Of a DNA stretch of 54,188 nucleotides, positions 43,801 through 49,478 are shown piece after piece (the stretch's first letter is position 1; every line of letters begins with the position of its first letter). The translations under genes were made by a program, and so were the position numbers. The notes below the pieces were generated by a model. The model had not been told where the DNA came from. It did no database searches and worked only from the letters and a program-made list of their open reading frames with translations. This DNA comes from Arcobacter sp. (GTDB lineage Bacteria; Acidobacteriota; Terriglobia; Bryobacterales; Bryobacteraceae), in the NCBI GenBank assembly GCA_020723085.1, contig DYJN01000021.1, positions 1 to 54,188 on the forward strand. Reading direction: 5' to 3'.

Positions 43801-43947
43801 GGCGAAGCGTTCCACGAGAACGCGGGTCTTGCCCGATCCGGGCCCGGCGACGACGCAAACGTCCTGATTTTCGCGTTCGACGGCGGCTTTTTGCTCGTGG
43901 TTCAAGTTCAGGGCAGGGTGCTCGGCGCGGGGCATCTCTGCATGCAT
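40801..43947 (-). CDS. UvrD/AddA-type helicase with C-terminal RecB-like nuclease and Fe-S cysteines
   Basis: A 1048-residue SF1 helicase-nuclease for DNA end processing in recombinational repair. Helicase motifs in order: 'LNHEQKAAV' (Q), 'VVAGPGSGKTRV' (Walker A, 35-41), 'ILAITFTEKAAAELKER', 'QISTIHGFCHAIL', 'ILMDELQDTN' (II), 'FAVGDVNQSIYSFR' (III), 'DRLQENYRTRPEIL' (IV), 'LMTIHKAKGLEFPIVAI' (V) and 'LLYVGLTRAKERL' (VI). The C-terminal PD-(D/E)XK nuclease core has 'RGQIDLWFDDGHGPVLVDYK' and 'YELQLRLYAIAL'. One Cys before it (FVQCPRRYLL) and three after it (CRWCPYVSGPC) match the [4Fe-4S] pattern of AddB, AdnAB and Cas4 nucleases. ATG 43947 is used; the longer open frame runs back across the cupin gene. 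No AddB-like partner is adjacent. Confidence 0.9.
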   Translation of the reverse strand: MHAEMPRAEHPALNLNHEQKAAVERENQDVCVVAGPGSGKTRVLVERFAWLAEKGVDPERILAITFTEKAAAELKERLAARFQSQPEKRRKIERAQISTIHGFCHAILREHALAAGLDPRFELLDDLEAASLREQAMQQVLDATARQSPQEFLKLAEVWPAPRMDDSLLAVYEAMRAAGKIGETLSGSFDAGALIADLTDQFRARLAGVAALTPPTTDARRRRRESIQALLDCLGTLTVPEIAPMLAAIKLTGERDNNVKEEMQRAKSLMCEMTHAWVFQQFLPQRRLLLEILRSFHELARRKRRSIGLLDFSDLEEYTLDLLRNNNEICRAISERYEHILMDELQDTNPIQWEILSLVRRPGRFFAVGDVNQSIYSFRHAEPGLFREYERSISARGWAVDRLQENYRTRPEILDAVSRILVSPAQPGIAPHTLHAASDFPGAGGPYIEILCSDRTTHPDTDVMLWLAARLRELYGAPLATGSPARFDDMAVFVRNSSSFAAVENALRRFSIPYVVAGGKTFFDALEVIDLLNALRALACPEDEIALFALLRSPLFGRSDEELLLNRVGGALASQEDAACLARLRGLLSSQPASLVLARLIDETGYLSRLSASESANAERFLALVDHCERRLGRDVQAVLDHIERLQQAAAEAQAPALEAGDAVRLMTIHKAKGLEFPIVAIAALEKGERRDTEAAAYHPECGLGFRWLAENGKPVKDLLMARAAEKLKEKNDLERDRLLYVGLTRAKERLILAFSYSLTQTGKRRISPWPTLILQGIGLQIPAEPNTPSRSGLAALTLVAGAPEVPPAPELHAPARQPEIEPLSPPREAPSEIAATALANFVQCPRRYLLDSVLHWPLPPAQSSGAIALGTEVHEFLAGLRADVSSEARELAQAFEQSEIARRAARAPRRHREMDFLVEIGATLLRGQIDLWFDDGHGPVLVDYKTDRHLGEARMRGYELQLRLYAIALQKLTGQAVREAWLFPLRQAQPHRVDVSEEALQTALDALRQWREAQQSGVFPTHETGGCRWCPYVSGPCPVTAAAEPGL

Positions 43948-43994
43948 TATCGCCGAGCGGTCGCCCTGCGGATGGAATGCAGCGTCCCGGGACG

Positions 43995-44327
43995 TCAGGC
44001 TCTGGCGGCGTCGCGGAGCATGACGAGCAGCATGACCACCTCCGTCCTGGCCCGGATGGCATGTTCGAGGCGGGGAGCCATCCAGGCGAAGGCGCCTTCG
44101 CTGACGTCTTTGCGGTCCTCGCCGAGCTGGAGTTCCGCCTCGCCGCTCACGAAGTACAAGAGGGCGGGCACGGGCGCGGTGTGGGCGGATAGCTCGGTTC
44201 CAGGGGCGAAACAGAACTGGAGGACTTTGGTTTTTTCGTCGGCATGGAGCGTGCGGCTGAGAATGCCGTTGGAAGGCAGGGGGGCGTGCTGCTTGAGGTT
44301 CTCGAAGAAAAAGTAGGGCGGTGTCAT
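43995..44327 (-). CDS. Small cupin-domain protein
   Basis: A 110-residue single-domain cupin. The beta-barrel pattern shows in 'VLQFCFAPGTELSAHTAPV' (first cupin motif with one His), 'LLYFVSGEAELQLGE' and 'VSEGAFAWMAPRLEHAIRAR' (second motif with His). Only a partial metal-ligand set is visible, so it may bind a small ligand rather than catalyse. It overlaps the ferredoxin gene by four bases and lies 47 nt before the helicase gene. With the ferredoxin it forms a short unit divergent from a Crp/Fnr regulator, so a sensor or accessory role in that stress module is possible. Confidence 0.82.
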   Translation of the reverse strand: MTPPYFFFENLKQHAPLPSNGILSRTLHADEKTKVLQFCFAPGTELSAHTAPVPALLYFVSGEAELQLGEDRKDVSEGAFAWMAPRLEHAIRARTEVVMLLVMLRDAARA

Positions 44328-44548
44328 CGCACGGGGTCCTTTCGTTTGGCGGTTTTCGGGCGCGGCGCCGGCCGGATGGCGTCCGCCGGGCAATGGAGCA
44401 TGCAGAGGGGGGCGGCGCCGGGCGCGCAGGTGCGGCAGAGGGACGGTTCGAAGACAATCCGGCCGCGGCGGCGGGTGATGGCGCCGTCGGGGCAGATTGC
44501 CGCGCAAAGGCCGCAGTGTGTACAGTGGATGCTGATCCGCAGGTTCAC
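44324..44548 (-). CDS. Small [4Fe-4S] ferredoxin-like protein
   Basis: A 74-residue protein. 'CTHCGLCAAICPDG' is a classic C-x2-C-x2-C-x3-C cluster motif. The second motif is looser (CRTC, eight residues, CMLHCP), as in small ferredoxins of the FrdX type found next to hybrid-cluster protein genes. It should carry one or two [4Fe-4S] clusters and transfer electrons in the cytoplasm. The proposed start is GTG 44548, with GGGGGA about 6 nt before it. The start lies 11 nt from the divergent regulator's ATG, so each promoter must lie within the other gene. It is coupled to the cupin gene by a four-base overlap. Confidence 0.85.
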   Translation of the reverse strand: MNLRISIHCTHCGLCAAICPDGAITRRRGRIVFEPSLCRTCAPGAAPLCMLHCPADAIRPAPRPKTAKRKDPVR

Positions 44549-44559
44549 CGGGATCCCCC

Positions 44560-45234
44560 ATGGCTGTGCGCCGAGAAGAGGTGTTTCGCGCGACGCCGCT
44601 GTTCCGCACTCTGCCGGATGAACTGCGCCGGGAGCTGGCGGCGCTGGCAGTGGAGAAGCGGTACGGAGCAGGGGACGTGATCTTTCACGAGGGCGATCCC
44701 TGCGAAGGGCTGTACGTGCTGGGCGAGGGAACGGTGAAGATCTGCAAGACGAGCCCCACGGGGCGCGAGATCATGCTGGCGATGGAGAGCGCGCCGTCGT
44801 CGGTGGCGGAGGTGCCGCTGTTCGATGAAGGCGACTACCCGGCGACGGTGCGGGCGCTGACGCCGGTGACGGCGCTGCTGATCCGCAGGGAGGATTTCCG
44901 CCGGTATTGCCTGCAGCATCCGGAAGTGGCGCTGCGGGTGTTTGCGATCCTCGGGCGGCGCCTGCGGCAGCTGGTGGGACTGATCGAAGCGATCACGTTC
45001 GGCAGTGTGAGACAGCGTCTGGCGCGGCTGCTGCTGGAGTCCTACGAGCGGGGGGAGATGGAGGGCGCGCCGCTGACGCACGAGGAGCTGGCGATGCGGC
45101 TGGGGACGGTGCGCGAGGTGGTGAGCCGGAACCTGGCGCGGTTTCAGGCGGAGGGGATGGTGAAGATCGAGCGGCGGCAGATCGTGATCACCGACCCCGA
45201 GGCGCTGCGCGCCGAGGCGGAGACCGAATTCTGA
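44560..45234 (+). CDS. Crp/Fnr-family transcription regulator
   Basis: A 224-residue regulator. The N-terminal cNMP-like beta-roll ('GAGDVIFHEGDPCEGLYVLG', 'GREIMLAMESAPSSVAEVPL') is followed by a dimer helix ('LRQLVGLIEAITFGSVRQRL') and a winged helix with the recognition helix 'TVREVVSRNLARF'. The residues R185-E186-x-x-S189-R190 combine the CRP Arg-Glu-Arg set with the FNR/DNR Ser, which predicts GTGA-type half sites. There is no N-terminal cysteine cluster, so it is not an FNR oxygen sensor. HcpR, Dnr or NarR-like ligands (heme, NO) are possible. It is divergent from a ferredoxin gene and upstream of a radical SAM gene, between which lies a matching site at 45285-45298. Confidence 0.92.
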   Translation: MAVRREEVFRATPLFRTLPDELRRELAALAVEKRYGAGDVIFHEGDPCEGLYVLGEGTVKICKTSPTGREIMLAMESAPSSVAEVPLFDEGDYPATVRALTPVTALLIRREDFRRYCLQHPEVALRVFAILGRRLRQLVGLIEAITFGSVRQRLARLLLESYERGEMEGAPLTHEELAMRLGTVREVVSRNLARFQAEGMVKIERRQIVITDPEALRAEAETEF

Positions 45235-45284
45235 CCGGGCAGTCATCCCAGCCTTATTGTGGGGGCGCCCGGAAGGCGGAGTCG

Positions 45285-45298
45285 GTGATCGGAGTCAC
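45285..45298 (+). promoter_or_regulatory. Crp-type operator GTGA-N6-TCAC
   Basis: GTGATCGGAGTCAC has the exact core layout of Crp and HcpR sites (GTGA-N6-TCAC). It lies 54 nt before the radical SAM start and about 50 nt after the Crp/Fnr gene stop. The nearby regulator's recognition helix has the Arg and Glu residues that read GTGA. Outer bases (GG before, TG after) do not complete the TTGTGA form. It is the only such site noticed; no full search was run. Confidence 0.45.
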
Positions 45299-45351
45299 TG
45301 CCCGCCGAGGCGTTGCGGGAGCACGCTGGAAGAAGAAAGGCCGCTTCCGCG

Positions 45352-46461
45352 ATGCGCGATTTCTCTGAAGCCCCGTTTCTGGTGATCTGGGAGGTGACGC
45401 AGGCGTGCGATCTGGCGTGCCGGCATTGCCGCGCGTCGGCACAGCCGGAGCGGCATCCGGCGGAGCTGAGCCGCGAGGAAGGGATCGAGCTGATCCGGCA
45501 GATCCGGGGGTTTGGCGATCCGCTGCTGGTGTTCACGGGCGGCGATCCGCTCAAGCGCCCTGATCTGTTCGATCTGCTTGGGGCGAGCGTGAGCGCGGGG
45601 CTGAGGACCACGATCACGCCGAGCGCGACGCCGCTGCTGACGGACAGCGCGGTGAGGCGGTTCCGGCAGGCGGGCGTGGCGAGGATGGCGGTCAGCCTGG
45701 ACGGGGCGGACGGCGCGCAGCACGACGGCTTCCGCGGAGTGAAGGGGAGCTTCCGGATCACGATGGAGGCGCTGCGGGCGGCGCGGGAATGCGGGCTGGA
45801 AACGCAGGTAAATACAACGGTGACGCGGAGGAATTTTCATTCTCTCGAGCGGATTGCAGCGTTGGCGGGAGATGCCGGGGCGCGGTTATGGAGCGTGTTT
45901 TTTCTGGTCCTGACAGGCAGGGCGCAACTCGAAGACGACCTGGCGGCCGAGGAATACGAAGCCGTTTTCGAGCAATTGTACCGGATTTCCCTGGCCGCTC
46001 CATTTGACATCAAGACGACGGAGGCGCAGCATTACCGCCGTTACGTAGCGCAGCGGCGCAAGGCGGGCGGCGCCGCGCGGGCCGGAGCGCCCGGCGGAGT
46101 GATCGGGCGGCAGGCGGGCATAAACGATGGGAAAGGGCTGCTGTTCATTTCCCACACGGGAGAGATTTATCCGTCTGGATTTTTGGAGATTTCCGCTGGA
46201 AATGTCAGGTCTATTTCATTGGTTGAGGCGTACCGGAACTCCCGTCTGTTCCAGGTGCTGAGGAACGGAGACGCGCTGGGCGGCAAGTGCGGCGCGTGCG
46301 AGTACCGGAACCTGTGCGGGGGGTCGAGGTCGCGCGCGTGGGCGATCACGGGCGATTTTCTGGCGGCGGATCCGCGGTGCGCGTATGTGCCGGCGGGCTT
46401 GGCAGCAGCGGAAGAGGGGACGGCAGCTCAAGACCGGTTTTCGGCGCGGGCTGTTTCATGA
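45352..46461 (+). CDS. Radical SAM/SPASM protein, TIGR04053-like
   Basis: A 369-residue radical SAM enzyme. The cluster motif is C19-x3-C23-x2-C26 ('TQACDLACRHCRASAQ'). 'LLVFTGGDPLKRPDLFDLL' and 'RMAVSLDGADGAQHDGFRGV' are characteristic of the NirJ/AhbD-related group and of TIGR04053 as I recall it. The C-terminal SPASM-type cysteines are in 'GGKCGACEYRNLCGGSRSRA' and a further Cys near 'DPRCAYVP'. 'IKTTEAQHYRRYV' is a typical middle block. ATG 45352 is chosen since the upstream extension is not conserved-looking. The relatives act in heme d1 or siroheme-to-heme synthesis or peptide modification; the product here is unknown. It is downstream of a Crp/Fnr gene and a GTGA-N6-TCAC site. Confidence 0.9.
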   Translation: MRDFSEAPFLVIWEVTQACDLACRHCRASAQPERHPAELSREEGIELIRQIRGFGDPLLVFTGGDPLKRPDLFDLLGASVSAGLRTTITPSATPLLTDSAVRRFRQAGVARMAVSLDGADGAQHDGFRGVKGSFRITMEALRAARECGLETQVNTTVTRRNFHSLERIAALAGDAGARLWSVFFLVLTGRAQLEDDLAAEEYEAVFEQLYRISLAAPFDIKTTEAQHYRRYVAQRRKAGGAARAGAPGGVIGRQAGINDGKGLLFISHTGEIYPSGFLEISAGNVRSISLVEAYRNSRLFQVLRNGDALGGKCGACEYRNLCGGSRSRAWAITGDFLAADPRCAYVPAGLAAAEEGTAAQDRFSARAVS

Positions 46462-46766
46462 AGACTGGCGAAGGGTGAATCCGGGGGGCTGCCGGCGGCG
46501 TGAGCGGCGGCGATCGGCTTTGCCAAGAGATTCCCGGGCTGCAGACCTTCCGCCTCGCCCTGTTCGTGCGGCGCCGGCGGCTTACCGCCGTGGCGTCCGG
46601 AGGGGAGAAGCGCTCAAGCGGCGGACAAGGAAGCCTGTCTCCTTTTCTTTGCCGGCGTTGCCTCGAGTTCGGGTCTGGAGACTGCTCTGGGGGGCTAAGG
46701 ATTCTCAGGGGAACCGTCGATGGAGGAAGGGAAGGGACCGGCCGTCGCGGTTCCTTCGGAGCCCTG
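46462..46766. other. Spacer before the amidase gene, no gene seen
   Basis: About 305 nt between the radical SAM gene and the amidase ATG. An open frame continues through most of it in frame with the amidase, but the translation is Arg/Gly/Cys-rich and not protein-like. A small hairpin CGGCGG-CTTA-CCGCCG lies at 46575-46590 without a T run. No other structure was recognised. Confidence 0.5.
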
Positions 46767-47957
46767 ATGGCGTTTCCTGCACGGGAGCCTGGACGGTGGA
46801 CAGCCGCGTGGATCGGCTGGCGGGCGCGGCGTGTCTCAGATCCTGCAGGGAGGCTGCGGGTGCTGCGGCGGTCGCTCGAGGCTGGCAGCGCAGCTGCCGG
46901 GCACAGGCCGGGCGCCTGGCGCGGGTTCCGGATCTTGCTGCTTTGCACGATCCTGCTGATGCTGCTGGCGCCGCTGGGCGCGGTGAAAGACAAGGCGGCG
47001 GAGCGGACGCCTGAGCCTTCTCCGGAGATTGCGCTGAAGAGCACGGCTGCCGCGGCGCCCGCGGAGGTGTGGATGGCGGAGCAGCAGCCCGAACATGAGC
47101 TTTACTCGAACGGGTTGCGCATCGAGAGGCAGTTCGAGACCGCGCACGAGCCGCGTCAGTATGAGGTGTATGCGCGCGGGCAAGAAGAGCGGGGCGCCGT
47201 GGAGGTGCGCAGCGCGCCGGCGGGCATCGTTTTTCATTCCACGGAAAGTGCCACGGCCGAATTCCGGGCTGATCAGGCGACGCGGCTGAAACTGCTCGGC
47301 AAGTACCTCTTGCAATATGTGCGGAACGAGCGCGCCTATCATTACGTGATTGACCGCTTCGGCCGCGTGTGGCGCATCGTGAGAGAATCGGACGCGGCCA
47401 ATCATGCGGGCCGCTCCGTGTGGGCTGATGACCGCTGGACGTACATCAATCTGAACAACAGCTTCTTGGGGGTGTCGCTCGAGGGCAGGAGCGCCGATCC
47501 GTCCGGCGAGAAAGAGCCGATCACCCGCGGGCAGCTGCATGCGCTCCGGCTGCTGACCGAGATGCTGCGGTCGCGGTACGGGATCCCCGCGGGCAACTGC
47601 GTCACGCACGCGCAGGTCAGCGTGAATCCTTCCAATCGCGAGGCCGGTTACCACAACGACTGGGCCACAGGCTTTCCATTCGCTGCGCTTGGGCTTCCGG
47701 ACAACTATCAAGCTCCGATGCCGAGCCTGTGGCTGTTCGGATTCACGTGGGGCCCCTCTCTCGTGAACTTGACCGGCGAGCCTTTCTGGAAGGGGCTTGT
47801 TCTGGGTCAGGACCGTCTGCGCCAAAGTGCGGCAGTCAGGGGGATGACAGTAGAGGAGTACCGGCTCGAGCGGGGAAGAGTGTACCGGCGGATCCTCGCG
47901 GAGCTGAAGGCGAAGGCGGATGCGCAGCGGGCACTCTCCGAGGGGAGGTCGGAATGA
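46767..47957 (+). CDS. Membrane-anchored N-acetylmuramoyl-L-alanine amidase (PGRP/Amidase_2)
   Basis: A 396-residue protein. ATG 46767 has GGAG 5 nt upstream. An Arg-rich cytoplasmic part (about residues 1-55) leads to one membrane helix ('FRILLLCTILLMLLAPLGA'), then a Glu/Pro-rich linker and a zinc amidase domain of the Amidase_2/PGRP fold. Visible ligands and landmarks: 'AGIVFHSTES' (first His), 'RAYHYVIDRFGRVWRIV' (active Tyr), 'NNSFLGVSLEG', 'GNCVTHAQVSVNP' (second His) and 'YHNDWATGFPF'. It would cleave MurNAc-L-alanine bonds in peptidoglycan from the outer face of the inner membrane. It overlaps the actin-like gene by four bases (ATGA), which ties the two together. Confidence 0.83.
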   Translation: MAFPAREPGRWTAAWIGWRARRVSDPAGRLRVLRRSLEAGSAAAGHRPGAWRGFRILLLCTILLMLLAPLGAVKDKAAERTPEPSPEIALKSTAAAAPAEVWMAEQQPEHELYSNGLRIERQFETAHEPRQYEVYARGQEERGAVEVRSAPAGIVFHSTESATAEFRADQATRLKLLGKYLLQYVRNERAYHYVIDRFGRVWRIVRESDAANHAGRSVWADDRWTYINLNNSFLGVSLEGRSADPSGEKEPITRGQLHALRLLTEMLRSRYGIPAGNCVTHAQVSVNPSNREAGYHNDWATGFPFAALGLPDNYQAPMPSLWLFGFTWGPSLVNLTGEPFWKGLVLGQDRLRQSAAVRGMTVEEYRLERGRVYRRILAELKAKADAQRALSEGRSE

Positions 47958-48964
47958 TTTTCGATTCAGTGCAAGCCGGGCGCACGGTGATCGGGCTCGA
48001 CGTCGGCACCAGCCGCGTGGTGGCCATCCGCGAAACAGGCGGGCAGCGGGTGACGCGGTCGGAACTGAACGCATTCCTCGCCCTGCCGTGGTCAGGAATG
48101 ACGGAAGCCAGCCTGCGCCGCGAATCCATCCCGTACCTTGTTCAGGACGGCGAGATTCTTGTGATCGGCAACGAAAGCGCGCGGTTGGCGGATCTGCTGG
48201 GGCGGGAGGTGCGCCGCCCAATGACGCGCGGCATGCTGAACCCCGAGGAGCCGGAAAGCCTGGCGCTGATCCGCGCCATTCTCCGGACGGTGCTGGAGCC
48301 GGAGACAACCGCCGGCGCCAAGGTGCGCTTCAGCGTCCCCTCGCCTCCGCTGAACGGCGAAAGCTCGCTCACATTTCACGAAGCCTCGCTGCGGCAGATT
48401 CTGGAAGATCTGGGCTACCCGGATTCGGCAGGAGTCAATGAAGGCGTGGCGGTGGTCTACAGCGAGCTGTTCGAGTCCAACTACACGGGCATCGGCATCA
48501 GCTGCGGCGGGGGACTATGCAATGCGGCACTGGCGTATCTGTCGGTGCCCGCCGTCTGCTTCAGCATTCCCAAGGCGGGAGACTTCATCGATTCCAGCGC
48601 CGCGGCTGTCGCCGGCGAGATGGTCACCCGCGCCCGGCTCGTCAAGGAGCAGTCGTTCCACTTCAACGGCAATTACCCTGACAAGCTGCAGCAGGCGCTC
48701 GCCGTGTACTACGACGACGTGATCCAGACCATCAGCGCCGGCTTGCGCGTGGCGCTTCAGGGGTGCCGCTCGCTGCCGCGTTTCGGCCGCTCGCTGCCGC
48801 TGGTGCTGAGCGGCGGGGGCGTGCTCCCCGAAGGGTTCCGCGAGCGGTTCGAGAAGACGCTCGCTCAGGCGCAGCTGCCCGTGGCCATCTCCGAAATCCG
48901 GCTCGCGCGCCGGCCGCTGGAAGCCACAGCCGAAGGAGCCTTGGCGGCGGCGCTCAGCGAATAG
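47954..48964 (+). CDS. Actin-like ATPase (MreB/ParM/Hsp70 superfamily)
   Basis: A 336-residue cytoplasmic protein with the actin-fold nucleotide motifs: phosphate 1 'VIGLDVGTSRVVAI' (Asp16), phosphate 2 'GIGISCGGGLCNAALAY' and the adenosine loop 'LPLVLSGGGVLPEGF'. Between them 'GVNEGVAVVYSELFES' matches the connect region. It is about the size of MreB or ParM but its subdomain sequences match neither closely. Similar proteins in other bacteria are annotated only as Hsp70-like or ParM-like. Its ATG overlaps the stop of a membrane-anchored peptidoglycan amidase gene, and it has GGGGAGG just upstream. It may position or regulate wall cleavage. This is inference from gene order. Confidence 0.83.
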   Translation: MIFDSVQAGRTVIGLDVGTSRVVAIRETGGQRVTRSELNAFLALPWSGMTEASLRRESIPYLVQDGEILVIGNESARLADLLGREVRRPMTRGMLNPEEPESLALIRAILRTVLEPETTAGAKVRFSVPSPPLNGESSLTFHEASLRQILEDLGYPDSAGVNEGVAVVYSELFESNYTGIGISCGGGLCNAALAYLSVPAVCFSIPKAGDFIDSSAAAVAGEMVTRARLVKEQSFHFNGNYPDKLQQALAVYYDDVIQTISAGLRVALQGCRSLPRFGRSLPLVLSGGGVLPEGFRERFEKTLAQAQLPVAISEIRLARRPLEATAEGALAAALSE

Positions 48965-49478
48965 CCGTCTTGCGCGCCCGCGCGCGGCTCGCACAGGGAG
49001 CCGCAGGCCCGGAGACCGCCTGCGGCGGCCGGCAAGAAGGTTTGTCAAGAGGCGCCGCCGGGCGCCTCGACCGAGCGGGCGGCAACTATCTCGAACCCCC
49101 GGGCGATCCGCCCCCCGCCGGTCATCTTGACATTGCACCCGGCGCTCAAGGCGGCCGGCGGCCTGATTCTGGATCTCGCCGCCATGAGACCGTTCTCTCT
49201 CGCGGCGCCGGAGCGCCGCCTCGTGCGCGGGCACGGGGGAGCCGTTTCGTTCGTGGCGTAGAACCGCGCAAGCGGCACGAACGCTTCGAGGGCGTGTGCC
49301 GCTTCCGGTGGAACACCCGCCGCGGGCGGAACATCTGTGGACGGCGCTGCTCGAAGCCGCCGCGGGGAGGCGCCGCTCCCACGGTCCGCTCCTGTGGATG
49401 CTCATGCCCCACGCGCGGCGCCGGCTTCAGCGCCTGCGCCTGTGCGGGGATCCGCGAGACCGCCGCAATGGGCTTCCA
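48965..49478. other. Long convergent spacer with hairpins, no gene seen
   Basis: About 514 nt between the actin-like gene end and the ADP-ribosylglycohydrolase gene end. Perfect stems are GAGGCGCC-GCCG-GGCGCCTC (49049-49068), GCGGCGC-CGGA-GCGCCGC (49202-49219), and GTTCGTG (49249-49255) with CACGAAC (49276-49282). None has a T run. Open frames across it are low-complexity Arg/Gly/Ala translations and give no recognisable protein, intact or decayed. Confidence 0.5.
49049..49068. terminator. GC-rich hairpin 85 nt after the actin-like gene
   Basis: An 8-bp perfect stem, GAGGCGCC and GGCGCCTC, with a GCCG loop. Its position suits termination of the amidase-actin transcript, but there is no T run, so this is a stem-loop of uncertain function. 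Confidence 0.3.

Noticed and set aside
42808-44316. A 502-residue open frame on the plus strand
   Set aside because: Antisense to the helicase and cupin genes; no recognisable motif.
43948-44457. A 170-residue N-terminal extension of the helicase
   Set aside because: The frame is open but runs across the cupin and ferredoxin genes in another frame. The helicase Q motif begins just after ATG 43947.
46500-46766. An N-terminal extension of the amidase
   Set aside because: The translation is Arg/Gly/Cys-rich and unlike protein. ATG 46767 has a GGAG site and leads to the membrane anchor.
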